Below are positions 47,699 to 57,661 of a DNA stretch of 64,000 nucleotides, piece after piece. Made by a program: the position numbers and the translations under genes. How positions within the stretch are numbered: the first letter of the stretch is position 1; every line of letters starts with the position of its first letter. A model generated the notes under the pieces. That model was not told the origin of the DNA. It did no database searches and was given only the letters and a program-made list of their open reading frames with translations. This DNA comes from Earliella scabrosa (lineage: Eukaryota; Basidiomycota; Agaricomycetes; Polyporales; Polyporaceae): the NCBI GenBank assembly GCA_022605405.1, contig JABYQQ010000002.1, positions 1,736,001 through 1,800,000 of the forward strand. Direction: 5' to 3'.

Positions 47699-50100
47699 AT
47701 GCCTTCAAGACGAAGCTGGAATGGAGGACTCCTTGCGACTCGTGAGGAGCAGGTGCAAGATCATGATATCGACATGTCAAAGTGAGTTATACCCCTGCCT
47801 CTCAAATTTCGATGGTGAAGGCGTGGAGTTGGCATTAGGCAGCACTTCGTTTCTTCGAAACTTGAGACGACCCCGTGCGTGTCGTTGTTTGAGCTGCTCG
47901 GGACGGAGATGTACTTACTCCTTGCGCCGCCGGCGTTCGACACCCAACGCGCGACCTGTGCGTATCTCCCCTGTCATCCTGAACCGTCCTTGTGTAGCAT
48001 AGCCATCCCTTCTCCCCTGAAACTGTTCGCTTCCTCGTTCTATGCAAGCGTTCTGACACTGTGTTCGTCTCCCGACGGTCATTCGTCCCGTGCGGCTCCA
48101 TTTTCCACGCCTTTGCTCGCTCGCCATCGCTCCACTCCCCGTGTCTGTGGACGGCTCGCTGACGGACCCTCTACTCGCAGGTGCGATCCTTGGTCCGCCC
48201 TCGAGAAAGTCGTGGCAGCTCGGCTGCAGTCCTCCTCGCTGCCAGAGTCGGTCGTATACATAGTCTACCAGGGTCTACCTCGAACAGTTACTCTTGACCC
48301 AGGTGCGTACAACGCGTCCAGCCGTGTCGGCCTCCCGAACACGTTCGTAGGCTACAGCTGAACTCTCGCTCGCACGTCTGCAGGTCTTTTTTGTGGCACC
48401 CTCGCGCTGCTCAAGGGCGAGTCTGTGGGCGGCGGTAGCGACGCCAAGGAGCGGAATCAGGAGCGGAATCAGGAGGGATATGTACCTGGTACGTCTTTGT
48501 CGAGTGTCGCCGTGGTGGAAGGGTGTGCCTCGACGTGCTGTGCGCGGCGTGGTGATCCCGACGCCGACCATTAACTTGGCGGTCATTTCACAGCAACTGC
48601 GCTTTTTGACTATGTGCTCCGTTGCGCTCTGCTGGAGTACGTAGTCGTCTCTACCTACCAATAGGGAGAGCCCAAGGTCTGCTTTTGAGCTCTTCAGTGG
48701 CTGCCCTGTGCCAAAGGCGCCGAATCAGTGCAGACCCTCGTCTGCACTGATTCGGCGCCTAGAGCATGGGCACAGACCCGTACCACTGGCAGTGTTATGG
48801 TGAAACTGCAGGATTAAACCGTGCTCCGACCTTGTCTACTTCGTGCTTGACTGTACTAGTATTACTGACTATTTGATGGTCAAGGATGCGTTCTTGGCAA
48901 TGTACTGCCTGAAATGGCCGTTGGCAAGCGCCGAACCGCCTTCCGTTAACGGTAGGTCGCCGGGCACCTATCGAAGTCCGTGGACTCATTTCAATGATTG
49001 CTGTCAGGCGATCATGCTAATCTACTCTATTGGTCGTCCAGATGCATGCCATACCGACGTTTTAGGAGCTTCACGATGCAGCACGACTACACCCAATGGC
49101 ACGGGGATGTGCCCGAGCAATACCGTGACGCTCTGCCGGTCAGTCCGGTTTGGGACATGTGCCCGTCTATCAAAGTGCGTATAGACCAGTGTGGCATGAT
49201 ACCGCGTGTACTCACCCCTACCACGTTGCATTAACAGGAAGGGGTTCGAAGAGCCCAAGCGGGCCACCAGTGGCTAGGGTATCAGGTTGTGGAGGGAGGA
49301 GATGATCTCGGACGGGGTGTCGCTCTTCTGCGACGCACTGTATGAGTCGGCGGCGTGAGACCTGGACGACAGCCAGACGGACGCATGCGGCGAGCGTGAC
49401 TTCGAGGTGCTTATCAGCCTCGTCGTGCTGAGGCAGGAGCAGTCGTGTGCAAATTACTAGCGCGAAATTGATATCGTCTGCGCCGCATCTGCCCTCCTAC
49501 GTGCGCAACTCGGAGATGAGGCCACTGATGGACGCCCTCGCTAACAGTGTCATGCCGCAGCCTTGCCTCTCATCTCTGCCCTTCGCGCGGAGCCGGGCGA
49601 CTGCCACATCCTGACTGGTTCCCTAGCTTAGGGCCTCAAGCCGTCCAAGGACACTCTCAACTTGCCGGCCCATAAGCCCGAGATTGTCGCACCCATAATC
49701 GTCCGCCTACTCACCTTGGATGCCCATGGGAAGTGTCGGGGATCGAGACTCGCAAGATACTCCAGAACGCGCCCGTGGACTTCTCCACTCACGACACGTC
49801 GCAGAACAACTGAAGACGCCCGCTGGCTCTGGTCCACCAACACAGATGCAGCTCACCAAGGCACAGGGTGCAGCCGCACGTCGGATTACAAACGGCCACG
49901 CGCTTCTCGGGCTCTATCACAAGGTACGCCCCAAGCGTACTGCTCACCCCGCGCTATCGTCTAACTCCGAGCGGCATTGAGCTGTGCCCTCGGCGAGCTA
50001 GAAACAGGGCATCTGTTCCACTAGCTCCGAACACTCGGTCAGTGCTGGCCACTTCGGTATTGGTGCTTGCGTCGACGGATGTCGACAACAAGAACTGAAG
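47699..50100 (+). pseudogene. Remnants of one or two spliced cargo genes of unknown family
   Basis: A plausible 5' part starts at 47,699 (MPSRRSWNGGLLATREEQVQ) with a GTGAGT donor, then QHFVSSKLETTPCVSLFELL. Further downstream are ALEKVVAARLQSSSLPESVV with YIVYQGLPRTVTLDPG, and LFCGTLALLKGESVGGGSD. More coding-like pieces occur at about 48,870 (DYLMVKDAFLAMYCLKWPLA), 49,075-49,175 (MQHDYTQWHGDVPEQYRDAL ... WDMCPSIK), 49,660-49,800 and 49,830-49,930 (QMQLTKAQGAAARRITNGHA). Stops and frame changes separate the later pieces, so this stretch looks decayed. No family is recognised, and the first block may be a separate, still intact gene. Confidence 0.35.
48715..48760. repeat. Perfect 21-bp hairpin
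   Basis: Arms 48,715-48,735 (aggcgccgaatcagtgcaga plus c) and 48,740-48,760 are exact reverse complements around the 4-base loop cctc. It could fold as RNA or extrude as a cruciform. No terminator-type T run follows. Confidence 0.9.
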
Positions 50101-50118
50101 TGAGCTAAGTCGGTTCTG

Positions 50119-50260
50119 CGTGAACATCAAAGCGCCGTCATGTTAGGTGGCCCATTCACAAGCCCGGACGACCCCAGCGTGCAAAATAACGTGAACATCA
50201 AAGCGCCGTAATGTTAGGTGGCCCATTCACAAGCCCGAACGACCCCAGCGTGCAAAATCA
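50119..50260 (+). repeat. 71-bp tandem duplication
   Basis: Two head-to-tail copies (50,119-50,189 and 50,190-50,260), each starting cgtgaacatcaaagcgccgt, with about three mismatches. It lies just upstream of the cargo gene that starts at 50,310. Confidence 0.9.
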
Positions 50261-50309
50261 ATCTCTCTATTAAGTGCCGACGTACAGCTCTGCCCCGTTG
50301 TGATGCACC

Positions 50310-51307
50310 ATGCCTCCGTCCACCTCTGCAGTGCGATCTGCTGATCCCGCCACCCAAGGCAACACCACAACATCCCCGCGTCCCAGCCTCCTGTACACTC
50401 CAACGCACCAACTCACGACGGAGACTTTCACTCAGCTGATGGAGGAGCTCTTCCCAGACAACGGGGTTCCTGGGGGTCGGCGTGGCGATGTGCACGACAT
50501 ATGGCTGTTCGTGTATAACGCGGTACGTACACCCTCCTACCGGGGTTCCACTATGACGTAGATGTACTTACGGCTATCATACAGGCAGACGAGTTCCCGA
50601 CAATCATCTTGGCCACCGGGTTCCTCGAGGGAACTCGTGTGCGCCTGACTTTCAAGCAACCTCACGTATACGACCGGCTTGGTTTGGACTACGACAGCGA
50701 GGCCGATACGCCACTCTTTGAGCGCTACCGCCCCGAGGCCAAGACGTGGGGTGAGCCACTGCGCCCCGACATCCCGGAACTGTTCGCAGCGGAGCAGCAG
50801 ATCCTCTACCGTCGTGCCGGCCTCACTGAGTGTCCTTGTGTTTCACACTATACCGCCATCGCGTCTCGACACTTGTCCCGTCCTGGTGCCTCCATCCAGA
50901 ACGCCGAGGTCGACGTCGGAGCATTTCAATCCCAGAAGAACGACCATGTCCGCAGGCAATCCACTTCCCCGTCCCTACCCCTCACAATTGGACCCCGGCG
51001 CTCTCGTATCCAGCAGGAGAACGTCACGCTCCCTGCGAACGCGCCTCTAATCAGCTCATCGCCAGATGGTCCATGGGTGCCCCTCCGACGCAACGATCGT
51101 CGTGTCCACCCGTCGCGAGCACCTGCGGCTGTGCGTGCACGCATGGGCTCTGACGGACAGGTTGTCTCGAACAAGCGCGGTCAGACCATCGACACTGACG
51201 AGACTGTGGATGACCTCTCCTGTGGCGCTAAGCGTCTCAAGACCAACTTACATGGCGCCGGTGACAGCTATGACAATCCGATTGTGTTGTATGACGACAA
51301 AGACTGA
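50310..51307 (+). CDS. KDZ-element cargo gene, hypothetical protein
   Basis: Two exons (50310-50522 and 50585-51307) join in frame to about 311 residues. The N-terminal domain contains LTTETFTQLMEELFPDNGVP and DVHDIWLFVYNAADEFPTII; the middle has YDRLGLDYDSEADTPLFERY and a Cys pair (TECPCVSHY). The C-terminal third is polar and basic with candidate nuclear signals (NKRGQTIDTDE, GAKRLKTNL) and an acidic end VLYDDKD. No family is recognised. It lies 277 bp upstream of the KDZ transposase on the same strand, which makes a role in the element's life cycle plausible but unproven. Confidence 0.6.
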
Positions 51308-51583
51308 TACATACTTGAGTACTTACCACCTACGAATACTAGTAGAACCTCTCGGCCATCAAGTAATACTGCTGCATTCTCTCTTCCCCTCAGTAGCTAT
51401 CCAAGTAATATCTACTATACGGTAGTTTGCCCTTCTGAGCATGACATCAATCTGAAAGTCTTGTCTTTGCTGTCATGAGGTGCCGACGAGTGGCGTGGGG
51501 CATTAGTCAGTGGAGTGGTTTCAGCGCCAAACCCCAACGACAAACATACGTCGCTCTACCACACACCCGCATGAGCGCTGACA

Positions 51584-54500
51584 ATGCCGCCGAAGAATCG
51601 AGGACAACGTGCCCGTCGCCCAGCTCGCGACCATGTAGCGGATGAAGGCGAGGAGGTAGCACCTGAGGTTGACGCGGTGGCTACAGTGATGATTGGCCCA
51701 AATGGTGCTGAGGAACTCGCATATCTATCACCCCGCAAACCACCACCTCCATCCGTCATCCCGACTCTTCCCCCTCTACCGTCGCTCTTTGCATCATCAA
51801 GCTCTGTCAAACTTGATGCTCCGGCAGCCAAGTCTGTGGAAACGAGCAGTTCACCGAACCCTATCCACGATCGTGAGCGAGCCCCAGAAGCCGTGGCATC
51901 GCAAGGCAAAGCACCGGCTAAGGTCAACAACACGATTGTAAGTTGGAAGCCCCTCACACCTTGCCATGAACCTTATGTGTAAATCTACCAGGCACCCCAC
52001 GAATATATGACGGACTTCCTCACCAATTGGGCGCAGAAGCTCCTGGATGTTTTCCGGTCTCGTGAGGTTGATCCACTCATTGACACCCCATGTTCCCTCT
52101 GTCCGTCGCTCGAAGGTCTTGCCCATACCCTTGGTATTCCCCCTCCAGATCCTGGCGCACATCTCCCTACTCCCACCCCCATTCTTGACGAGAGCCGCGA
52201 CGCTGTCACCGACTCAGCCACACTGGGAAGTTCACTCACTGGGACCACCGCAAAGTATCGATGCGTGTCTTGTTTCAATGCCCCCCCGCTTTGCGGCTCA
52301 TGCATGGTCCGCACTCACCTTTGGAATCCGTTCCATCGTGTGCAGTATTGGAATGGTCGCTACTTCGAGAAGGTCTCACTGGCCGACCTGGGCCTCGTAA
52401 TTCATCTCGGTCATCATGGCTCCATTTGTCCCTCCACGTCTCAGCACCATTCCAGTCGGCCTCGCACCCAAAATATGACAGTCGTGCACACCGACGGAGT
52501 TCAGACATCGCGCGTGCAATACTGCGAATGCCCCTTGGGGCCGGGCGCGCGCGAACCGACTGACCGACCGCTTCAATTGTGGAACATCGGTCTGTGGCCT
52601 GCAACGTACAAGCGCACACAAACCGTCTTCACGCTAGATGTCCTCAAGTACTACGATCGACTGTCCCTCCAAGCGAAGACGACGACTATGGACTTCATCG
52701 CCGCGCTTCGTCGCCTCACTGACCATGCGTTTGGACATTATCGTGTGCCGGTGCGTCCAACATCCCAGGACTTGTATCCCGATGCTGACCATGCCCCCGT
52801 AGGACCGTTACCGGGAGTTCATGACAGCATATCGCGAGTTCACCTACATTCAAGCGTTGCGACGCTTCGGGCTCAACGTTGCCAAGAAGCTGGCGCCTCG
52901 AGCTCTTGCCATCTATTGCCCTGCTTGTCCACTCCCTGGTGTGAACATGGATCCTGGCTGGGAGAAGCGTCCGCGAGATGAACGGTGGGGTGCACTTTTT
53001 TATCAACACCGTAAACCCCGGTCTCATGAGCATTGACAGCTACATTGATGCTTTCCACTACGCCAAGGATGGAAACTTTGTTCTGTGCCAGCATCAGAAG
53101 AAGCTCGACAAGCTCGACTTTGCGCTTATGGATGGCGCTGGCACGTACGCAGACAACGGCGAGTATTCCCAGTTTCTGAGAAAATCAGAGGGTGATGTGG
53201 ATGCTCAGCGCGAGGTGAGCATTAGTATACCATCCTCATGCTACCTTCACTAATTGCCGGCTGTTGCAGACCGACACCTGTAGCAACTTCAAGGCAGGAA
53301 ACACGCGCTACAAAGGGAAGTTGAAGAGCGGACAAGTCGGATTATCATGTTCGCGACACGGCTTCATCCTGCCATGTGGAACTGTTGACCTTGACGGCGC
53401 AGAGAAGTGCGTTTACGTTGTGGCACCCATCTATCTTGCACTGATCTTGCACGCTAGATACGGACCTGTCGATTTTGCCACCGTCAACGGTGTGCTACCA
53501 TGGCTCACTCTCCTCCTTTTCTTCTCCTCGTACGACATCAATTGCAAGTACGGCATCAATTGGCTACGTCGCCTGGGCGCCATGTTTGCGCTTGATCGGG
53601 TCTGGCCCCTCATTCGTCGATGCATCCCCAAGTGGCACATCAACGCTCACAGCGGCGTGTGCAAGTGGATGAATTCCTTCTACTACATGCCCGGCGTAGG
53701 TCAGACAGACGGAGAGGAACCGGAGCGCAAGTGGTCCGTCATGAACCTGCTAGGACGTGCCATTCGAGAGATGACACTGGGTCATCGTCAAGACTACCTC
53801 AACCTACACTTCGCTGACTACAACATTCAGAAGCTCTTCCGTCTTGGTATGTATTCATGTCTGGACTGCCACATGTACTGACTCCGATGATCAGCGAAGA
53901 CGCTAATTGAGCGTTACACTGAGGCAGTGAAGTTCTGGAAGAAGAACGCCGAAGAGCTGGCTGACTTCGAACAGACTCTCACGAGGAACCAACTCCCACT
54001 TGCGCAGTGGAAGGAGGAGGAGCGCGTCTTCATGGAGCAGATGATGGACGAGAACATTGATCAGAACGACATCAAGAATCCGTATGAGCCTCCGCCAGAT
54101 ACGGGTAAGCTTGGTATCCCTATAGTATATGATGCAGCGCTCAACAATTCTGCAGCCCCATCGCTGAAGGCGGTGCGCACACTCCTTGATGAAGAGGAGA
54201 AGAAGAAGGAGGCAGCGCGGGCTGCAAGTCGACGACAGAGTACGCGAATGTCAAAGAAACGTACCCATGACGACCTGGAAGCGGAGGACGCCTTGTCTGA
54301 CGAGTACCGCTTGACTCAGCTATACCTGGATGGGCTTGACATTCAGCGGGACCAGTACGTTGCATGCAAGCTGATGAAAGTGTGTTTACTCATTTATTGA
54401 ATGCAGACGGGCTATTCTTCAGCACCTATCACAGACTGCTAAAGATGCAGACGACGAGCTGATCATCCCACCAATCGTCAAGCGTCTCCGCACCCCGCTC

Positions 54501-55470
54501 AAGCAGAAGATCGCGCTATGGTTCGAGACACACACTAAGCTCATGGTCCCAATCGTCGACGAACTCCGTGAGGTCGCCGAGTTTTCCCATATCGACTTTC
54601 CTGCTCGTGATTTGTTTGCTGAGCCCGAAGACGAGACCTTGCTCTTTCCTCACAACTATCCCTCTGCTGCCCGCTCACATCCTCGTTTCACTACCATGAT
54701 CGATGTCGAACGCCGCATCTTGCGCGCACAGGCCAGCGATGCTCTGCGAGAGGTTCGGCAAAAGCAAGGCCTCCATGCGTTTCTCTGGAAGAAGACGGAG
54801 GGCACATTCGGGCAGTTGGCAAAGACTCGCAACCAGAAGACGCTCAAAGATGTCCGGGACAAAATCGAGACCGCGCGGCTCGACTACGAGCGTGCTCGAA
54901 TGAACCTCTACACCATCGCCGAGGAATGCGATCTCACGGACTACCGACCACTTACCGCCGACGACTGCAAGCAGATGACGCTGTATCATCACCAAGAGGC
55001 GCCAGGCATGAAGAAGAAGGAGGTTTCCTGGTTCTTTCGTGACGGGAAGCTCCACGGGGAGGAGATGGATGCGTACACGCTCGAAGGTGTGTGAGTATCC
55101 ATCCTTGTGCCGGTGACTGCCTCTGACTCAGAACATGGTCCAAAGCGCTCCGCGTCGAATGGTTCCGAGCCAGCGCGCGTTGCTGTCGGTGGAAGGAAGA
55201 AGTTCGGATCCTGGAAGCAGAGATGCGTCGCACACAGCGGTCATTTCTGCACCAGTACCGTACGTGGATGGCACGCTCTGTTGTCACATCAACGTCAAGC
55301 CTCCTTGAGCGTGGCGCGGCCGCATATGGTGCTCGGTAAGTAATGACAGTGGGTATATTTATATCACACTGTATTCAATGTTTGGCAGGCAAGCTGCCAT
55401 GTGGCTACGGCTCCTGAAGGACGCACAGGAGATATTCCCTTCCGAGCAGCACGTGGAGTACTCGCTGTAG
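51584..55470 (+). CDS. KDZ transposase with CxC2-type cysteine cluster
   Basis: KDZ transposases mobilise large DNA transposons in basidiomycetes. Exon 1 (51584-51937) is a low-complexity head; exon 2 starts at 51,992. The CxC2-like cluster is seen in CVSCFNAPPLCGSCMVRTHL ... WNPFHRVQYWNGRYFEKVSL ... LGHHG, with further pairs CECPLGPG and CPACPLPG. The catalytic region has YIDAFHYAKDGNFVLCQHQK, DFALMDGAGTYAD, SYDINCKYGINW, WHINAHSGVCKWMNSFYYMP and TDGEEPERKWSVMN. A long helical C-terminal part follows (ERYTEAVKFWKKNAEELADF, LTDYRPLTADDCKQMTLYHH), ending SEQHVEYSL at 55,470. About ten introns are inferred, one with a weak donor near 52,983. All joins I checked keep frame, so the gene looks intact. 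Roughly 1,000 residues, normal for the family. Confidence 0.82.
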
Positions 55471-55708
55471 TTGCTGCATTGGGGTTTGACTAGTCGATAG
55501 TCAGCACATCGACGACGACTAACTACTTATTAGTGTATTGGTGACTAGTTGAAAGGCTAACTAGTCACCCCCGGAGACTAGTTAACGATGATACTGACAT
55601 GTGAGGCAGGCTATCTAGTTAGAACGCGACTATAATCGGAGTCAATATGTAGACTAGTTGGATTTGACTGAATAGTCAGCAAGAACTAGTTACGGTCACT
55701 GCAGCTAT
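55471..55708 (+). repeat. Right subterminal repeats of the KDZ element
   Basis: A cluster of aactagt/actagtt motifs mirroring the left end, finishing with aactagttacggtcactg, the partner of the left-end inverted repeat. Confidence 0.7.
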
Positions 55709-55717
55709 ATGAGGACA

Positions 55718-56438
55718 AGGACTCCGGTGACAGTTGTACCAGAAGCCGTCCTCCGGATGGAGATGAGAATCGGCAGGGTATTCCTCGTCGAGAACGTGTG
55801 GAAGTTCCTGACAAGAGTCGACGGTGGGTTTGTAGTCAGAGGAGTCAGACGACGACTGGGAGTCAATCAGATCCTCGACTTCCGCCTCAGAGGGAGGAGA
55901 TGCTGGTGTCGGCTCCAAAACTGTGGTCTAGAAGGGTGCGATGATTGACGATGCCACGTGCGAAACGGTAGATGGGGAACACCTATTGAGGCGAGCCAAG
56001 AGAGTCAGGAAGCTGGAGATCCCGACAATCTGGATAGAAGTTGCCAACTGTGCCCCGAAAGACTATAGTAGCTATACGAGAGCAAAGGGTACGGTAAGGA
56101 GGGTCCACACGGTTGTCCTCCGTCTCCAAAGGTGATAAGCACCCCGGATACAACTGCTGGCGGGCGCAAGTGCGTGGCCTGGCAGAGGGATACCTGAAAG
56201 CCCAAATGCCTCGAGAGCACAACAGGCTGTACAACAGTACTTAGCTACGCGACAACTAAACAAAAGCGCTCAGGGCTGCGTCACGAGCGCAGGAATGTCC
56301 CCCTGGCAGCAGTGTCGGCGGGCACAGTCAAGAGGTGAGGAAAGATGGAGGGAGCACGGGCAGAGAGTCGACGAAGAGAGGTGTGCGCACGAAGATGTCG
56401 ACGAAGTAGCAACCGGTCAGAGCGCAGGGCTCATAACC
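55718..56438 (-). other. Copia leader region upstream of gag
   Basis: Sequence between the 5' LTR and the KDZ insertion. On the minus strand it contains an open stretch (EAEVEDLIDSQSSSDSSDYK ... FWYNCHRSPCPH) that is in frame with the segment left of the KDZ element, so it belongs to a longer leader reading frame. That frame is opened by an acceptor-like TAG/CAG near 55,925; an upstream coding exon (about 56,230-55,985) is possible. Confidence 0.5.
56415..56438 (-). other. Copia primer-binding site, complementary to an internal Met-tRNA segment
   Basis: The plus strand next to the 5' LTR reads agcgcagggctcataacc, which resembles the D-stem to anticodon loop (CAU) of a methionine tRNA. The retroelement RNA carries its complement directly after the LTR. 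Priming from an internal tRNA site or half-tRNA is known for Drosophila copia. There is no tRNA acceptor stem, so this is not a tRNA gene. Confidence 0.65.
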
Positions 56439-57018
56439 TGATGAACTTCAGACCTGGAAGGCTGGGAGCCGACTGTAAGTCGAACAGAGAGAGATCTTCA
56501 GTCAGTGAGCGAACGACTATATTGCATAGATAAGTACCTGTAAGTCGAACAGAGAGAGACTACAAGTACTTAGTCAGTAAGTAAGTAGAAGGCATATGTA
56601 TGTAGGAGACTTACTCTTCAGTCAGTGAGCGAACGACTGAAGAGCAGAGGCGAAATGTGAGCTGCTTATATAGAGGGAGGGAAGGTAGCTGAGTAAGCGT
56701 AGAAAGCAGTCACATGTTAGCCACAAGACGATGAGTAAGAGGCATACGAGGCTATGGTGCGAGGATGAGTCAGTATGACACGAGGATGAGCACCAAGTCT
56801 GAGTCAGACATAAGGTCTGGAACTATCCGGAACATCGTAGAACGCACTGGTACGTAGAGGTAAAGTCCGGAAAGAAAGAACTATCGTACAGATGCAGAGT
56901 TATCTATATATAGTAACGAAGAAGCATAGCCCATGCTGTGCGTCATGTGAACGCATAGCCACAAGTCCATATGGGGACATATCGGTCCGGACAGTGCCGG
57001 ATAACCCTAAGTTCAACA
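56439..57018 (-). repeat. 5' LTR of the copia element
   Basis: 580 bp; no difference from the other LTR was noticed. It carries the minus-strand TATA box (about 56,666-56,673) expected to drive element transcription. Confidence 0.92.
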
Positions 57019-57610
57019 GCTGTCATGCTTCTAAGAATGGAAGCAGTCTCAATTTAATAATAGACTTACTGCCGTCCATTTGCTTTTGCACACAGACCAA
57101 GTCTTCTCAGCTCCAAGAGTGCGGACAGCCTCCACCGGAGGGGCAATGGCCTGCCAGACAGTCTGAGAGAAGTTCATACCATCTCCGCCCCTGTGCTTCT
57201 GGCCCTCCACTGCTCCGAGAAGCACTATGACATCGCCGTCCGTCCAGAAGGCCCGGGTGGCTGCTCCGGGGGCTACTGGTACTGCTCCGAGAGGCCCTGG
57301 TGCGGCGGCCACCACTGGGAGAGCCGGAGGAACTGGAGCCGGAGCTGGAGCTGGCACTGGGACTGGAATGGGAGCCGCCGGGGCTGCGGGAGCTGTGGCT
57401 GGAGCTGCAGGTACAGGATCGGCCATGCTGTCACCAAGGGAGGGAGGAATGGAAGCACAGTGCGACGAGGAAGCACTCTACGACGAGTACGGACGCGTTG
57501 AGCGCCAGCTGTCGCGTCCATTCGCGTCTGGTCACACATGATCACACATAGTCACACGGGTGACTTCTCATCACACAATCACGGCGTAGCTCCGGAGAAT
57601 TGCTTTTGGC

Positions 57611-57658
57611 AGTATATCCAGGGGTCCCGGATATCTGGAGCGGCAGCCGAACAGGCTC
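57611..57658 (-). repeat. Right TIR of the Harbinger element
   Basis: The reverse complement starts GAGCCTGTTCGGCTGCCGCT. It is followed on the plus strand by TAA (57,659-57,661). Confidence 0.88.
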
Positions 57659-57661
57659 TAA

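Larger units (their letters stand above)
41773..55708 (+). mobile_element. 13.9-kb KDZ-type (Zisupton/Dileera/Kyakuja) DNA transposon
   Basis: The limits are set by a direct duplication atgaggaca at 41,764-41,772 and 55,709-55,717 (9 bp, or 8 bp plus a chance base). The ends are imperfect inverted repeats sharing CAGTGA, two variable bases, then GTAACTAGTT just inside the tips. Both ends carry clusters of aactagt-type repeats. It encodes a KDZ transposase and several further genes. Removing the element and one duplication joins two open copia frames without a shift, which strongly supports the boundaries. Zisupton elements are known for 8-bp duplications. Confidence 0.85.
36541..57018 (-). 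mobile_element. Ty1/copia LTR retrotransposon, interrupted by a KDZ element
   Basis: Two 580-bp direct LTRs (36,541-37,120 and 56,439-57,018) begin TG and end CA, and the element is flanked by 5-bp duplications gctgt (36,536-36,540 and 57,019-57,023). Coding sense is minus, so the right LTR is the 5' LTR. The order protease-integrase-RT-RNase H in one frame defines Ty1/copia. Without the KDZ insertion the element is about 6.53 kb. I noticed no difference between the LTRs by eye, which implies a recent insertion. Confidence 0.93.
35650..57426 (-). pseudogene. Harbinger Myb/SANT-like accessory protein, split by the copia insertion
   Basis: PIF/Harbinger elements need a Myb/SANT-like partner for transposase import and end binding. 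Exon 1 lies right of the copia element (57,426 to about 57,075): a long Ala/Pro/Val-rich head, then the SANT-like region (FWTDGDVIVLLGAVEGQKH ... WSVCKSKWTA) and a GTAAGT donor. The remaining exons lie left of it: LRATLELVEKLRN..FNWEP (about 36,535-36,420), NPGAANFKNKGWIHYEAVRA (from about 36,362), a basic GGKNRKRR stretch, and a helical tail ending SWVQRRLFE (stop at 35,650). The copia sits exactly at the acceptor of intron 1. Its target duplication carries the AG, so an acceptor survives next to exon 2. Normal expression would need a 20-kb intron removed, so the gene is probably disabled. Confidence 0.78.
33723..57658 (+). mobile_element. PIF/Harbinger transposon carrying nested MITE, copia and KDZ insertions
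   Basis: Terminal inverted repeats of about 48 bp bound the element: both ends begin GAGCCTGTTCGGCTGCCGCT and continue through CCAGATATCC to CTGGATAT with a few mismatches. Flanks are TTA on the left (33,720-33,722) and TAA on the right (57,659-57,661), which fits the 3-bp TWA target choice of the superfamily with one change. Removing the nested copia and MITE leaves about 3.06 kb. That holds a DDE transposase (plus) and a Myb/SANT-like gene (minus) arranged convergently, the usual two-gene plan of PIF/Harbinger. Spacer repeat homology continues on both sides, which confirms the ends. Confidence 0.88.

Noticed and set aside
47548..48661. TET/JBP dioxygenase gene expected in a KDZ element
   Set aside because: I could not find the His-x-Asp ... 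His ... Arg pattern of this family in any frame, so no such gene is claimed.
56415..56440. tRNA-Met gene
   Set aside because: Only the D-stem to anticodon-loop part is present and it abuts the LTR. It is read as a primer-binding site.
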